This document shows positions 27,072 through 38,969 of a stretch of 64,000 nucleotides of DNA, piece after piece. This DNA comes from Panicum virgatum (Eukaryota > Streptophyta > Magnoliopsida > Poales > Poaceae), in assembly GCF_016808335.1 (NCBI RefSeq), contig NC_053148.1, positions 46,578,930-46,642,929 of the forward strand, given 5' to 3'. The translations under genes and the position numbers were made by a program. Under the pieces are notes generated by a model that worked only from the letters and a program-made list of their open reading frames with translations, had not been told where the DNA came from and ran no database searches. Position 1 is the first letter of the stretch. Every line of letters begins with the position of its first letter.

Positions 27072-27431
27072 TCATCTTCTTCCTCCCTTTATTCTCCCCT
27101 TCATCCCCTCTCTATCCATGGCGCGGCAGCTCGTCCCGAACGGCGGCTTGAGGCGCTCGGCGTGGTCGTGTAGCACGGCAGCGTCGGCCTCTGCGTTAGC
27201 GAGGCGCGTGCGGATCGAGGCGACTTCATCCCCGGCCGCGGCGGCGCGGGTCAGGAGGCGGCGCTCGTCCTCCATCCATGTGACGCGGTGGCCCGCGAAG
27301 ATCTGGGCGGCGCGGGCGTGATTGAGGCGGCGCGCGCGCAGCTAGTCCTCGGCGGCGAGCAGGCGTGCGGCTAGGAGCGGAGGTGGGGGCTTGGGAGCGG
27401 AGCCGGAGGTCCCACCGCCCGCGGTCGCCAT
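27072..27431 (-). pseudogene. Captured fragment of an unidentified host gene
   Basis: Reading from an ATG at 27431, the frame gives MATAGGGTSGSAPKPPPP, LLAARLLAAED, an in-frame TAG, then LRARRLNHARAAQIFAGH, RVTWMEDERRLLTRAAAAGD, EVASIRTRLANAEADAAVL and on into the inverted flank of the Pack-type segment. The Ala/Leu/Arg-rich heptad pattern suggests a coiled coil at the N-terminus of a real protein. One nonsense codon and the loss of everything downstream mark it as a dead fragment. I cannot name the parent gene. Confidence 0.5.
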
Positions 27432-27599
27432 TGCCTTCACCTCAGTTGCTACTCGCCTGAGGATGCGGTGCGCGCAAATAGCAAGAGGATGCTGCAGGCA
27501 CTACTCGCCTACATCCGCGGGCCCGAGGACAAGACAGAGAGCAAGAGGAGATTAAGGTGGGCGGAGCAGAGAAAAGAATGGCGGGTGGAGCAGGGCAAG

Positions 27600-30500
27600 T
27601 GTGACACCTCAGGTGTCAATACACTTAAATACAGATCACTGTACCCATTTAAACTTAAAAGAAAAATGTGGGCAATTAATTCAAAGAGGAGAGGTCAAAT
27701 AAAAGTCAAAGTATACAAAAAAAATTAAAGGAGAAAGAAAGAGGAGTGAAAAGCTATTAAAAAATGTGCACAAAATTTTAGTTGGCTCATGAGAGGTACT
27801 TCAATTGACATGTGCTCAATTGAACTTCAGCCAAAAACAAATCAAAAACTGAATAAAACCAAAGTCCTTTTGTGCAAGTTTGACAATTTATAAATAGTTC
27901 AAAATGTGAGTTTCAAATGAAAATTTACATAACACGAAAGTTGTAGATCTTGAAAAGTTATGCAAAATTTGTATTCAATACTTTTTCATTTGAGCCCTCT
28001 AAGTAGGAGATATTTTTAGTTTACCGAGAGCTCCCTAGATTTTCAGAAATAGCAGATATGCCCTCACCTCCATCTCTCTCCTCCCGGTTCCTCTGTTTCG
28101 CCCGCCGCCCGCCGTACGCCGCCGGTGGACCTCGTCCAGGGCGCGTCCGCGGTCAAATGGACCCGGGGAACCCCTCCAACGCCACCTGGCCCGCCCCTTG
28201 GCACCTCCCCACGCTCACACGCGTCCCAGACGCTCTCCCGAGCTGCCACGCCGCCCCGCCATGCGCAGCGCCGCCTGCTTGCTCCGCCCGCTCGCCGTCG
28301 AGCCACCCCGGACCAAACCAGCCTTCCCCAACCGCCACTCCCCTCGCCCAGGTGCTCTCGGGCCTATAAGTACCCCCAGCGCCCCGCCGTTGCGTGGCTT
28401 CCCCTCCTTCTTCCTCCTCTCGCCGTCCGCCATGGCCGGCGAGATCTAGCTCGCGCGGACCGGCCACCACAGCCCTGCATTGCTCCATCCAACCACCCCA
28501 GAAGCTTCTCCACCTTCCAGTTGAGCTCCATGCGCGCGGAATCGAACCTAAACCCTTTCCCGACGCCATTCCCCTTCTGCGCCGCCGCCGGCGAGCTCGG
28601 GCTCACCGCGGACCGGCCAGCCCAGAGGGAGAGCGTGCACGAGAGCTACCCCAGGAGCATCCTCACGCTCTCGTGGTGCTCGTGCGCGCCACGTTCCTCC
28701 ACCCCGAGCCCTTCTTCGCCTACAACGCCGGCGACCCGAACATCCTCTCCGCCATTAGCGCCGGCGAGCTCACCTCCGACCTTCTTCCACCCGAACGGCT
28801 ACAAGGGTAGGTGTTCCTCGATCTCTACTCTCCCACACGCCTCCCCGTGGTAGCCCCGGTAAGCCCTGCCTAGCAGAACACCACCGGCAAGATGCCACGG
28901 CGGAGAAGGCCGGCGAAGGGCCCGGTTGTAATTTTTTTTCGTTTAAGGGTGTGTTTGCAAGAATTCCAGTGTATGACAGTGAACTTCTAAAATGCAAAAC
29001 AAACCACAAAAAATCGTAAAAATGTAAACTCAACGGATCTGAAATTCTTGTAACAAGATCTACAAGTTTTGTAACAGTCACATCTGCAGAAACTCTTCCA
29101 AATTTAATCTGGGAAAAAGAATAAGAAAATCACCCTATGCGTGTTCAGGAAGTTCCACTCAACAAATGACATTGATTTTTGAATATGTTATCACTGATGG
29201 AATATTAAGTTCACAATAAAAATATGGCACCCAACCAAAACAGTTATCATGTGGGAACAATCAAGATTCTCTAATCTGTTGTTGTCTTTCCTGAATTAAT
29301 GCTGGAAAACATATGCATGAACTTGCTCTGTAATTTTTACTGCATGCATGTGTAACTGAATCCTCATTAATTCATAAATTTTAGATTTATTATAGTTCAT
29401 TTGCTATATACCATGTTTTATGCTAGTTTAATCAACTTAATTCATCATATATTTTTCTTAGGCTCAGAAAAATCTATATTTATTTCTGAAGTCTCACTTT
29501 AGTTCTGTGGTCCTGCCTTAAAATTTTGAGCTGCAGTTACTGAGTTTAACTGTAGTTAATAATCATGCTTAGTATCTCTTGGTTAGATTTATCATTTTTG
29601 TTCTGAGTAAACTACAATATATCTGATCATGATTTTTGGACTTGTTCTTGTTTAGGGTACGTTCTGTCTGTAATAAAAAGTTCACATGCAGTACTAGTCA
29701 AATGCATTGTGAGAAATTTATGCTAACTCATGTTAAGTTAATTGCATAACTAATTTATCTGGTGGATATAAAGCTTGATAATTTTTATAGAGTATGTTTA
29801 TCTCATGATTAAGCTCTAGTAAAAATTTGAGAACCATATCCCTAGTGTAACTCTTTGTAGATTTAATCTTAGTTAATAGCTTGCTAGTTTTGTTCTTTTT
29901 GTCACCTCTTCTGTACAAGTGAATAAAATCTGGGAAAATTTCAGTACTGAGTAGATGCTTTGTAGATGCTCCCGTAAAAATTGTAGCACCAGAACCCATG
30001 TCAAACGTTCTGTGCAAAAAGGTGAAGCAACTAGAATAAACTACTTACATGAATAGTTATGGTTAATTGATTTGTGGTTAGATGCTGAAATTTATACCAT
30101 AAATGCTTAAGTTTGGATCTGTGTTACTTTAGTTTTTCATCACTAGCTCAGGAGTAGAGTTGATGTTATGAAATGATGAAAGCATGCTACGCTTTAATAT
30201 TGAAAATGAAAACCAAAAACCCCCACTCATTCATGAAGAAAAATAGTTGTGTTTACTACTCTATAAATGACTACCCATGAAATGAAATGTTGAAATTATC
30301 ACTAAATTAACTTTTGTTGAACTACAACTTTATCGTGAAGGAAAGAAATCGTTATCCATGAATAACTCATAATCTTGCATTGCATATAGAAACGGTTAAT
30401 CTCGCGGACGGTGACTACGAATTGGTGCCCGCAGACTCTCGTGTGGATCAGGAGGTCAATTTGAACTGTGCTAACTTGTCTCAAGGCCTGGGCCAAGCCC

Positions 30501-32394
30501 CAGAGGCTTTTCTGCCTGACAGTGCCCAAGAAGGCAAGCCCCGGTGCATTATGCCTTATTTTCCGAGTTATTATTCATTTAGCTATTTATCATGTGTTGT
30601 AATAGTTTCTTTCTGCATTTAAGTTTTCTAGGCGTTGATCGAAAACCTTAGATGCATGATCCCTAGGTACCTATGTTTGATACCCGGATCTTTATATCGA
30701 CTAGTTGCCATGCTAATTAGGTATGGTAGAAGTCGAGGGGTTTCCTGCCTCTCGCGAGCAATTAGGAGTTTTACTGACTTTAATTCCTGCTGAAATATAA
30801 GGACAACAGGCGGGGTTGTGTAGTTGTGATACCCCGCTGGTGTAGTCAAAAATGACTAAGGTCACAGTGTGTGGCTCATTTCATTAAGCGTTTGAAAGTA
30901 CTAGCCACATACCGAGAAATATGGTAATCGGTAAGCTTAAGTACCTGATTAGACCGGCGAGTGGAACGATCTCGCACCCTCCTGGTAGAAGTAGGGTTTA
31001 TATTTTTTGTCGCGACGTACGGGTGCAGAGACGTCGGGCTCTGTAGTCGGGGAGGGTGTTCCAGATCCACAGACTAGAAAGAAAGGGGAAAAGTAGCGTG
31101 GGGGGGAGCGAAGTCGATCCCCATGCGTGTGGTCTAGGTTCCCCTGGCCAGGTTGAAATTCGATTCGGAATCGTCCGCCTCTCACGGCATGAGATTGCTT
31201 AATGTTTTCGGTCACACAGAGTAACAAGTGGAACATGATGTTGATAATACTGTTGATTGATTAAATGATTGCTCTACCATGTTTGTGTAGAGTTAGTTGC
31301 AAATTTAGAATGGTTAATACAACTAGAATATGGCTAAGTAAAACCTGAAAATAAGGATCAACACTAAGTAGCTTTTTGGCAAAACAAAACCCACCAACCA
31401 AAAAGCCTTGCATGTCTAGTTTTTGAAACAACAAATTAAAACTTGACTTCAAAACTACTATAGTTTTTGAAAGAGCTTAGGATCTCCAAGGACAAGTCTA
31501 GGACGTAAAGCCCTAGGGGATCTTATGGGTATAATCAGGTGGCTTATATTGTATGGCTAACTTCCAGCACTTTACTTTTCAGTATTTAAATTCTACGATT
31601 TAAATTCTGCAACTACATCGTCACCGCGAAGGTATGTTTACTCAGTCAGCTGAGGGAGTCTGACCTTCCCGTCGGTGATGCGAGCCGAACGCTGGAGCTC
31701 AGGCAGTGGCCTACTTGAGCTGCTGCCCATATACCAACTTTGGTTGATTATATGGGCAGTAATGTTTCGAAACTGGAATTCAATTCCCCGTCAAAGACGG
31801 TACTCAGTTAATACGTTGTTTCGATGACGTATGCTTAACGTTGTCCATACGGCGGTAATTGTATGGATGCCGGTTCTATAGTGATCGGTAATGTATGGGA
31901 ACACTTTCGTGGGTGCCGGCACGGAAGGTTCAATTTATATATTGTCAAATTTTCTGCAGGTACGCTAACTCGAAATCGAATCCTAGACTATTTAGCTATA
32001 TTGAGTTGCTACCTAGTGAGAGACGTAATATGTATGCCACCAAAGTCAATTGCGTAAGCCCAAGTTTACTTGGCAATTCCTTTCCTTGGTGAGGACGGAT
32101 ATGTTCTGCATTCATCCTCAAAATGGTTAACAAATAAATCTTTGGAAGAAATCCCAATCAAATCGGCTAAAAACCTATCTTAAGGAGCTTCTAGATAGTC
32201 TGCAAATTCAGGGAAATTGGTTTTCACGAATTTTAACCCTCTGTTAATTTATTCAAACCAACTTGGGGTAGTAAGACGAAATGATGTTCCCTAAGTTATC
32301 AAACTCTTGTAAAATTTTGAGAATTTTTGAAGCCTTCTAGCTTGGTATTTGTGATTTTAGATCAACTCTGTGTAAAACTGTTGATCCGCCGCGC
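27600..32394 (+). mobile_element. Long-LTR-like sequence G (plus orientation), 3' end unclear
   Basis: It starts TGTGACACCTCAGGTGTC, close to the starts of F (63892) and, on the other strand, E (38969). Order: AT-rich leader with ACGAAAGTTGTAGATCTTG, GC-rich block 28050-28800, 1.6 kb AT-rich stretch, a conserved peptide-coding segment at 30390-30543, then blocks shared with E in the reverse sense (GAGAAATATGGTAATCGGTA, CCGCCTCTCACGG, AAGCCTTGCATGTCTAG). Similarity to E covers about 27600-31440. From 31441 to 32394 I cannot match E, and the CCACA end and target duplication are missing, so the copy is truncated or recombined. No gag or pol motif. Confidence 0.6.
30390..30543 (+). other. Conserved peptide-coding segment within G
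   Basis: After an acceptor-like TGCATATAG the frame reads TVNLADGDYELVP, then VNLNCANLSQGLGQAPEAF and SAQEGKPR, and is followed by CCCCGGTGCAT, which could serve as a donor. The second copy on the minus strand (36290-36447) encodes the same LADG-YELVP, VNLT and SAQEGKPR blocks with changes and length differences in multiples of three. See the findings section. Function unknown. Confidence 0.45.
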
Positions 32395-32640
32395 CGCGGG
32401 CCAACACCAGGAGCAGCCGTGGGAGTCCTACGACCGCAACATACAATCCCATGCCGGCTCCAACCTGTGATGCTCCCTCGGCCTCCTCGTTGAGATGCAG
32501 GCGGCCAGCATCGCGGCGTACGCGCTCCTCATCCGCGTGCTAGGCCGTGCGGGGTGCACGCTCGAGGCCAAGGCACTCCTGCTTGATTTGCGCCGCCTCG
32601 GCCCGCACCTGGACGCCACGCACTATAACGCGAGTACCAG
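32383..32640 (+). pseudogene. PPR-protein gene fragment
   Basis: The frame reads WESYDRNIQSHAGSNL, a TGA stop, CSLGLLVEMQ, then AAYALLIRVLGRAGCTLEAK and LLLDLRRLGPHLDATHYN, which matches the helix-turn-helix pattern of a pentatricopeptide repeat and the start of the next one. It is cut off on both sides, carries a nonsense codon, and lies between G and the right inverted flank of the Pack-type segment. The most likely origin is a captured piece of an organelle-RNA-processing PPR gene. No function is expected. Confidence 0.6.
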
Positions 32641-32844
32641 GTGCTGCTTCTCCTGGTCCTCGTCAGCCGGAGCGGTAGCACAGCCTGCGTGGCGGCGCAA
32701 GGAGCAGCGGCGGCACCGCCGACCGGCCTGCGGCAGAGGCGCGGAGGAGCAGGGTGCGTCGGCAGAGAGGGGATGGAGGAAGGAAGAAGATGATGTGGGG
32801 CCCACAAGTCAGCAAGGGGGAGAAAACAGAGACAACAGGGGTAG

Positions 32845-34096
32845 TGTCGGTGTTCTGATCCGATGGTCCGCACCAGTGATGATGCTGCGTGTCCCTCGTC
32901 CCAGATGGTTGATGCAAGAGGCAACACTGTAACGCACGGCTTTATCCTGGTTCTGGCCGCGGGGCCGTACGACCAGCAAAGAGGTGTGCGAGTGCACTGT
33001 ACTATCTTGCACCGGGGGTGCCTGTAGTAGGGGGTACAAGCGAGGCGAGAGAGGGAGGGAAGCTCCCAAGTCTCTGCTAGAAGAGGAGTTGATTGAGGCG
33101 AGTGCCAATATCGGGGCTCAAGAGCGCGTGTGCTCTGTGAGTGGTGCTGAGTGTAGTGTAGAACAGCCCAGATCGATAAGATATAGCCCGCCTCCCCCTT
33201 TTATAGACACAAGGAGGGGCGGTGTACATGCACGGGAGGAGATCGCGGAAGTCGTCATCTTTTCCCCGAATCGCGGGGGTGCAGTGGTCAAGCACTGTAG
33301 GAAGTACACTATGTGGTATGGCGTCTGGCGTGGCAGTCGTCCTGGGCGTCGTCCTTGACCTTGCGGAGATCGCGCCGGCATCCTGACAGCTCTAGTGGGC
33401 GGCGTGGTGGTTCCTATGGAGAGTACCATTCCCCGCGTTCGACGTGGCGGCGCTCCGAGGGTCCCGCAGGCGGGGGTCCTGCCCTGGTCAAGGTCGGGGC
33501 CACTTCCAAGGGTCATGCCCATGCCGTTCGAGGGTTCCGCGGAGGGGAAAGCATGAGGGAAGTATGGGGAGTTGGCAGCACAGTGGTTGGAGCAGTGCCG
33601 AGCACGTCTCGCACAGCATCGCAGGTTCCCACAGTGGCGCCACAGCGTCCGGAATGGCGAAGCAGTGACCGGGGTTGGCGGACGGGACTCTGGTCTCAGC
33701 CACTGTGGGGAATGGAGGCCTGACATCATCTGACCCGGGCGCTGCGAAGGAGTGGTTGGCATTTAATGCCTCCGTACGGTGGGCGGGTGAGCGGAAGGGC
33801 CGTTTATCCTTTCCGTCGAGGGGTGGCCTCGACCGAGGTGGAGATGCGGGACGTCTTCGAGGGTCTCGGCGAGAGGCCCTCGAATGAGGCGGAGATTACC
33901 CCGCGGGTTCGAAAGGGTGCGGATGGGCCGCACTGTGTACTTGGGCCGTGGATTGGGCTTCATTGAGTCCTTTCCTTTCATTCCGGATTGGAAGGAGACT
34001 GTAGGCCTTCATGGGCCCGATCGCCCAACATGTGTTTTGCATTTTAGGGGTGATTTAGTCCCCTGGTTAGGGTGCCCCTAATCATGGTACCCGACA
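32845..34096 (-). repeat. 3' LTR of element A
   Basis: It is bounded by TGTCGGTGTTC and GGTACCCGACA, i.e. TGTCGG/CCGACA inverted ends; 1,252 bases. It matches the partial LTR at 63190-63891 in direct orientation with scattered substitutions. A minus-strand TATA box (CTATAAAAGGGGG, about 33193-33206) gives the direction of transcription. No coding function. Confidence 0.9.
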
Positions 34097-34108
34097 GTAG
34101 CCCCCGAG
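34097..34108 (-). promoter_or_regulatory. Polypurine tract of element A
   Basis: On the minus strand GGCTCGGGGGCTAC lies immediately before the 3' LTR end TGTCGGGTACC, the position at which plus-strand DNA synthesis is primed during reverse transcription. This joined motif is the usual one for Tat-lineage grass elements. Confidence 0.8.
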
Positions 34109-34856
34109 CCTTTGTAGGGATGAGCATCAGCCGTGCGAAGGCTTAACCCTTCAAGGGCGTGACTCGGGCGCTGACCGTGGGTATCTTAGTCTACCGGCAG
34201 GGGCGCGACGGTGCTCCGGAGAGTGTTGTCGGAGGAGATTGATCCAAGGTAGGGTTTTCTTGTTGGAGAAACAATGAGGAGGCAACTCCGAGTTGTCTAT
34301 GTAGATCATAGTCGCCTCGAGCACCTTGGCGCTGCCGCTGGGGACGTCTCCGTCGTGCTGCCGAGGGCATTTGAGCAGGTCTGCAGAGGATTTTGGTCCT
34401 CGAATGTGTGAAGTTTTCTCTGTGAGGGCGCGTCAGCGCACCCGCGGGTGTAGCCCCCGAGGCCTTGGAAGAGTGCTTGCACTCGTCCAAGGGCTATAAA
34501 CGTCGCCCTGCATGGTTGTTTAACTGGGGTGGCCGTCCAGCGTCTTTTTCAGCCGGCCTCGGCGTTCCTTTTAGCCGGCCTCGGCAATTTTCGTGCTGGT
34601 GCAGCGACCCGTGATTCCGTTGAACCATCTGGCAGGCGCGCGCGTTAAGAGTGGGGGGTTTGGCTAAACACGTAGCACTCCACAGTCGACGGTTGTCGAT
34701 CCATTTGGGGGTGCGGCCTGAGCAGTGGCGTGTGAAGAGCCCCCGAGCCCTGGCCTGCGTGAAGGCATTCAGGGGACCCTCGACTTTTATTACGACCCTC
34801 GCCGCCCTTCCACTGGGAGGAGGGGTGAAGCGCACCATGCTACCCATGCCCGGGCC
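34109..34856. other. Element A non-coding internal region, left of insertion E
   Basis: Untranslated 3' region of A. It contains two further copies of the AGCCCCCGAG motif of the PPT (34452 and 34738). I see no coding region. Confidence 0.6.
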
Positions 34857-36289
34857 TGTGGCAGCACCGCCCAAATTAATCTGGCTCAAGTGCGCTAACC
34901 ATTACCCTAAAGGTAATCCCGACTAACACGCACTTCAAACGGAGTAATTCGGCATGGCTGTTGGGTAAAGTCCCGAAGAATCCACTTGAGCGTCAATCGA
35001 ACCCAAAGCTTACATGCAACCCACACAAAGGTGAGTCCAGAGAGTACAACATTTCACCAATACATTACATTACAGAGTCTTAACTTAATTATTACAAACC
35101 AAGTTCGAAATCTCAGAAAGGTACTTGAAGTTCAAATTGAAAGTAGTTCAGAGTTCAACTGCAGCGGAAATAAACCGAGTTCTAAACAACGATACAAGAT
35201 GTCATGATGAAGCCCGTACATGACATCAATCGGCATTGTCATCGTTGGCCGGAGTCGAATCCCACTCCACCGACCAACCAGGGGGTAAAGTACACGGCCA
35301 AGTCAAGCTAGCTATCTGATCTTCAAACATATCACCTGAAACAAAGTTGAGCCACAAGCAAGGCTGAGTATGCTAATACTCAGCAAGGCTTATCCGACTA
35401 GGATATACTTAGCCCTCTAACTAGACATGCAAGGCTTTTGGCTTGAGGGGTTTGTTTTTGCCGAAAAGCAATAAAGAGTAAGTCCTTATTTTCCGATTTT
35501 AGCTTTCAAGTCCAGTTCGATTAACCATTCTACATTAGCATCTATCCAATAGCATACATGGTGAAAAACAATTATTTTTCATCATTCAACCATATTCCTC
35601 ATCATCATTGTTCCACTTCTTACTCTATGTGGCAAAATGGTTAAGCAGTCCCAATAACCGTGAGAGGCGGATGATTCAAATCGAATTTGTTAACCTGGCC
35701 AGGCAGACCTAAGCACACGCATGGGAACCGAATCCCCACGCTACATTTCCCCTTTCTTTTCGGCTCATGGATCAGGGTCACCCCCTTCGACTACAAGAGC
35801 CCCACACCACGGTCGACATCGGGTCGTGACCACGCTTGCACCCGCATGTGGCCGCATGAGAAACAACGTTCCAAGAGGGTGAGGGAAAAGTCCACTCCCC
35901 GGTCCGATCAGGTACTTAAGCTTACCGATTACCATATTTCTCGGCATGTGATTAGTACGTTTAAATGCTTAACCACCACTACCATACACCGCGGCCTTAT
36001 CCATTTTCACTAAACAGACGGGGTATCACAAGTACAACAACCCCGCCCGTAAACCTTATATTGCAGTGTGTAGTAAACATCCAACTCCTATAATTCTCGC
36101 GAGTGACAGGAAATCACTCGACTTCTACCGAACCATTAGCAAAGCCAACTAGCAACCTATACATGCTAGTATTCAAACATAGGTACTTAAGGTTATGCAA
36201 CTAGGGTTCCAAGTAATTCCTATAAACTTAAATGCACAAGTAGATAGGAATAACAATAAGTTGCATAAATTTAAAAATAGACGGGACAT

Positions 36290-36447
36290 GCTCCGGGGCT
36301 TGCCTTCCTGGGCGGAGCTAGCCTTGGGATCTTCTGAACCTTGGTTCAAGTCTTCAGTAATTTTAGTTAGATTAACTTGAGCTTCACGCTGCTCACTCTC
36401 GGACTCCGGCACCAGCTCGTACGTACCGTCAGCGAGAGTAGTCAAAT
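36290..36447 (-). other. Conserved peptide-coding segment within E
   Basis: After an acceptor-like TTCATGTAG the minus-strand frame reads TTLADGTYELVPESE, EQREAQVNLTKITEDLNQGS and SAQEGKPR, collinear with the segment in G at 30390-30543. The donor-like GGTGC of G is GGAGC here, so splicing at that place is not conserved. Function unknown. Confidence 0.45.
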
Positions 36448-38488
36448 CTACATGAATGCATATGCGTGAGTTGTGGTGATGGTAACAAACTTAATTTAAT
36501 TCACTATAGAGTTGTAAAATATTTTCTTTACATCTCCTTGGGCAATCATTTATAGAGTATTATCTAGATTAACTATTTCTTATTAAGTAAGTGAGGGTTT
36601 TGTTATTTTTAGAAATGTTATTTTCAAGTGCAAGCATGGAATATTCCAAACAGCTGATGGGTATAGCTTCTGAAGATGAAATTTTTATGGAGAGCCAATT
36701 ACTTAAGCACAAACCTGCCTTAAAATTTTCAGCTATTTTAATTGAGCATATTAATTATTAAAAATACATTAAACAGCTACTGCTAAGATTAAGATTCATT
36801 TATATAGAACAAACCCTACAAGTAAAGATACTACAATTTTTACTGAGTACTTATGGTAAGTCTACTGTAGAAATTTCAGATTTAACTATGCATTACACAA
36901 GGCATGAAAAATAGCACAATGTATAGCTGCATGGATCAAAAATAAATTCCACAGACTGTTATACCAAGATTCTGAGCCTTAAAATTTATAAAAATGGTTC
37001 CCAACTTAAGTAAAGACTGTATTAAAAATATTAGATTTTTCCAGGCACAAGAACTATTTTTCATGATTTAGTATATTTCTTCTCACCATAAATTATTTGG
37101 ACCAGTTTGACTTGACTAAAAATTTCCAAACTTTTTCTGAAGAAAACATGCACCTCCATAGAGCAACTTTAAAAGTTGCAGCTCATGAATCATACTAGAA
37201 CAACTTGGATAAATAAAACTATTTAACCTAGGCATAAAGCAAGACCTAAGTAAACCTATAGCTAGGCATGATAACTGACTATGAAACTTTTACACAGGGC
37301 TATTAATCTAACAATGAACACATTGACCAAAAATGGCCAACAGATCATGCATGTAACTTGAGATCTAATAAAAGCTATATTTTTCTTGTGTTTTAAATAA
37401 AGCAATAACTATTGAGCAAATGAAAAAATGCATGTAACAAAAGTTGTATATATCTTTGCAAATATTCTAGAACAGTTGATTTTTGTATTTTTCTGATTTT
37501 TCTACGATTTTTAAACAAATTTACAAGTTTGCTGTTTTTCCAAACAAAAGAAAAAGGAAACGAGATCTTGCATCTAGGCCCCTGGAAAGAATTGGGGGCT
37601 CGCAGATAAGACCCTGGCCGGAGCCAGGAACAGAGGAGGCGGCGGCGGCGGCGGCGTTTCCCGGCGAGGGAGCTCGCCGGCGGCGAGGGGAAGTGGGGGA
37701 AAGGCAAGAGGGAGGCAAGCTCTACTCGTAGGTGGTCTTCTTGAGGTCGGGGCGGCCGGGAGAGAGGTCGGCGGCGGAGCAGCAAGGCCGGCGGCGGTGG
37801 CGAGCTGCGGCGGCGGCGCTCCGGCGTGCGAGGGGTGCGGGGGCAGGCCGGGGAGCTTCACGGCGCCATGAGGAACCTCTCTTGGGGGTCGATTGGGGTC
37901 GAAGACGGGCGGAGCAGGGGGTTCGACGGGGAGCTTGAGCGGCGGGCGGCAATGGCGGGGCGGCGGTGCCGTTCTGGCACTGGGGCAACGCGGCTCGGCT
38001 TGGTGAGGGAAGGAGAGTGGAGAGGAGGGTGGAACGCCTCTGGGCGAAGCAAATGGGGAGGGGAAGAGCTCGGCAGGAGGGGGGCGCAGAAGTAGAGCGA
38101 GCTCGGCGCGTGCGCGGCATCGCGTTGGCGTGCTCGCCGAGCGGCCTTAATGGCCGGTCAGGGCGCAGCGAGGAGGGTCGGGGGCGTCGGTTGCCGTAGC
38201 GTGGTGGCAGCAGCGGGCGGCGTGGCATTGAAGGCCGGCCGCGGCGTGCGCCCTGGCGTGCGCGGTTGTCGCCACGGTGGCGTCGCGGAGCGGCAGCGGA
38301 GCCGAGAAGAGGCGCAGCGAGGCCGGTTCGGGGGCGTGCGCACTCGAGCGCGTGTTGATGGCGCAACCGCGTCAAGGCAGCAGCGCGGCGGTAGCAGGCG
38401 CAGCGAACGGCGGCAGCGGCGCAGCGAGCGCGCGCGTGCACGCTCGAGTGCTCAGCGCGCTCAGGGAAGACAGGGAGAGCGAGGGAGG

Positions 38489-38492
<4 letters not shown>

Positions 38493-38539
<47 letters not shown>
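38493..38539. repeat. GA microsatellite in E
   Basis: About 23 GA units with one interruption (GAAAGA), at the border between the GC-rich block and the AT-rich leader of E. Confidence 0.95.
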
Positions 38540-38969
38540 GTCAACATGTTGACTTGTGTTTTTCTCAAAATTTTCCATGGAAACTCGAAAATTTTTGAAT
38601 ACGAAAGTTGTTCAAAATTCAATTTCCTACAACTTTCCTTGCACGCAAAAATTCGTTTGAGTAATGATTTGATAGTTAAAATTTTGAATCCAAGTTTAAA
38701 TGAAAACCCCCTAAACCCACTGTTTTTCGGGGTTTGCTCCAAATTTCAGGTTGTAACTTGAAAAACTTTGAATACGAAAGTTGCTTGTCTTGCAAAACTC
38801 TACAACTTTTGTTTTGGGAAAAAGTTCATTTGAGCGAAGGTGTGAGAGTTGACTTTTCGGTCTATTTGAACGGATCCCTGGCTTTTAAGTAATTGCAAAT
38901 TTGGGGGTTTAACACATCATTTTATGTTAATTGCATGTTTAAACAGTACTAAACACCAGAGGTGTTACA

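Larger units (their letters stand above)
26824..32844. mobile_element. Pack-type transposon-like segment with inverted flanks, interrupted by element A
   Basis: The segment 26995-27118 (TTGCTGACCAATGGGCCCCA, CATCATCTTCTTCCTCCC, CATCCCCTCTCTATCC) is found as its reverse complement at 32740-32844 (GGAGGAAGGAAGAAGATGATGTGGGGCCCACAAGTCAGCAAGGGG). These arms flank fragments of two unrelated host-like genes and a long-LTR-like insert, as expected for a gene-capturing Mutator-like element with long inverted ends. The outer left end begins near 26850, directly beside a fragment (26824-26850) with the Stowaway terminus CTCCCTCCGTCCC. The right arm is cut at 32845 by retroelement A, so its outer end lies outside the window. 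No transposase is visible. The class assignment is inference. Confidence 0.45.
34857..38969 (-). mobile_element. Solo long LTR E (minus orientation, 4,113 bp)
   Basis: On the minus strand it starts TGTAACACCTCTGGTGTT and ends GGGCGGTGCTGCCACA. The 5 bases outside are GGGCC on the left and AGGCC on the right, a target duplication with one difference. It lies inside the non-coding 3' region of A. Internal order on the minus strand: AT-rich leader with CGAAAGTTG, GA microsatellite, GC-rich block (38470-37560), AT-rich stretch, conserved peptide segment (36447-36290), then blocks shared with G. No gag or pol motif and no second LTR. A solo LTR from a long-LTR (LARD- or Sukkula-like) family is the best description; the family name is not certain. 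Confidence 0.72.

Noticed and set aside
30628..32092. Short frames in the right half of G
   Set aside because: They do not align with E in a frame-preserving manner and have no recognisable domain.
27600..38969. G and E as the two LTRs of one element
   Set aside because: They are in opposite orientation, E has its own target duplication, and A's LTR end lies between them.
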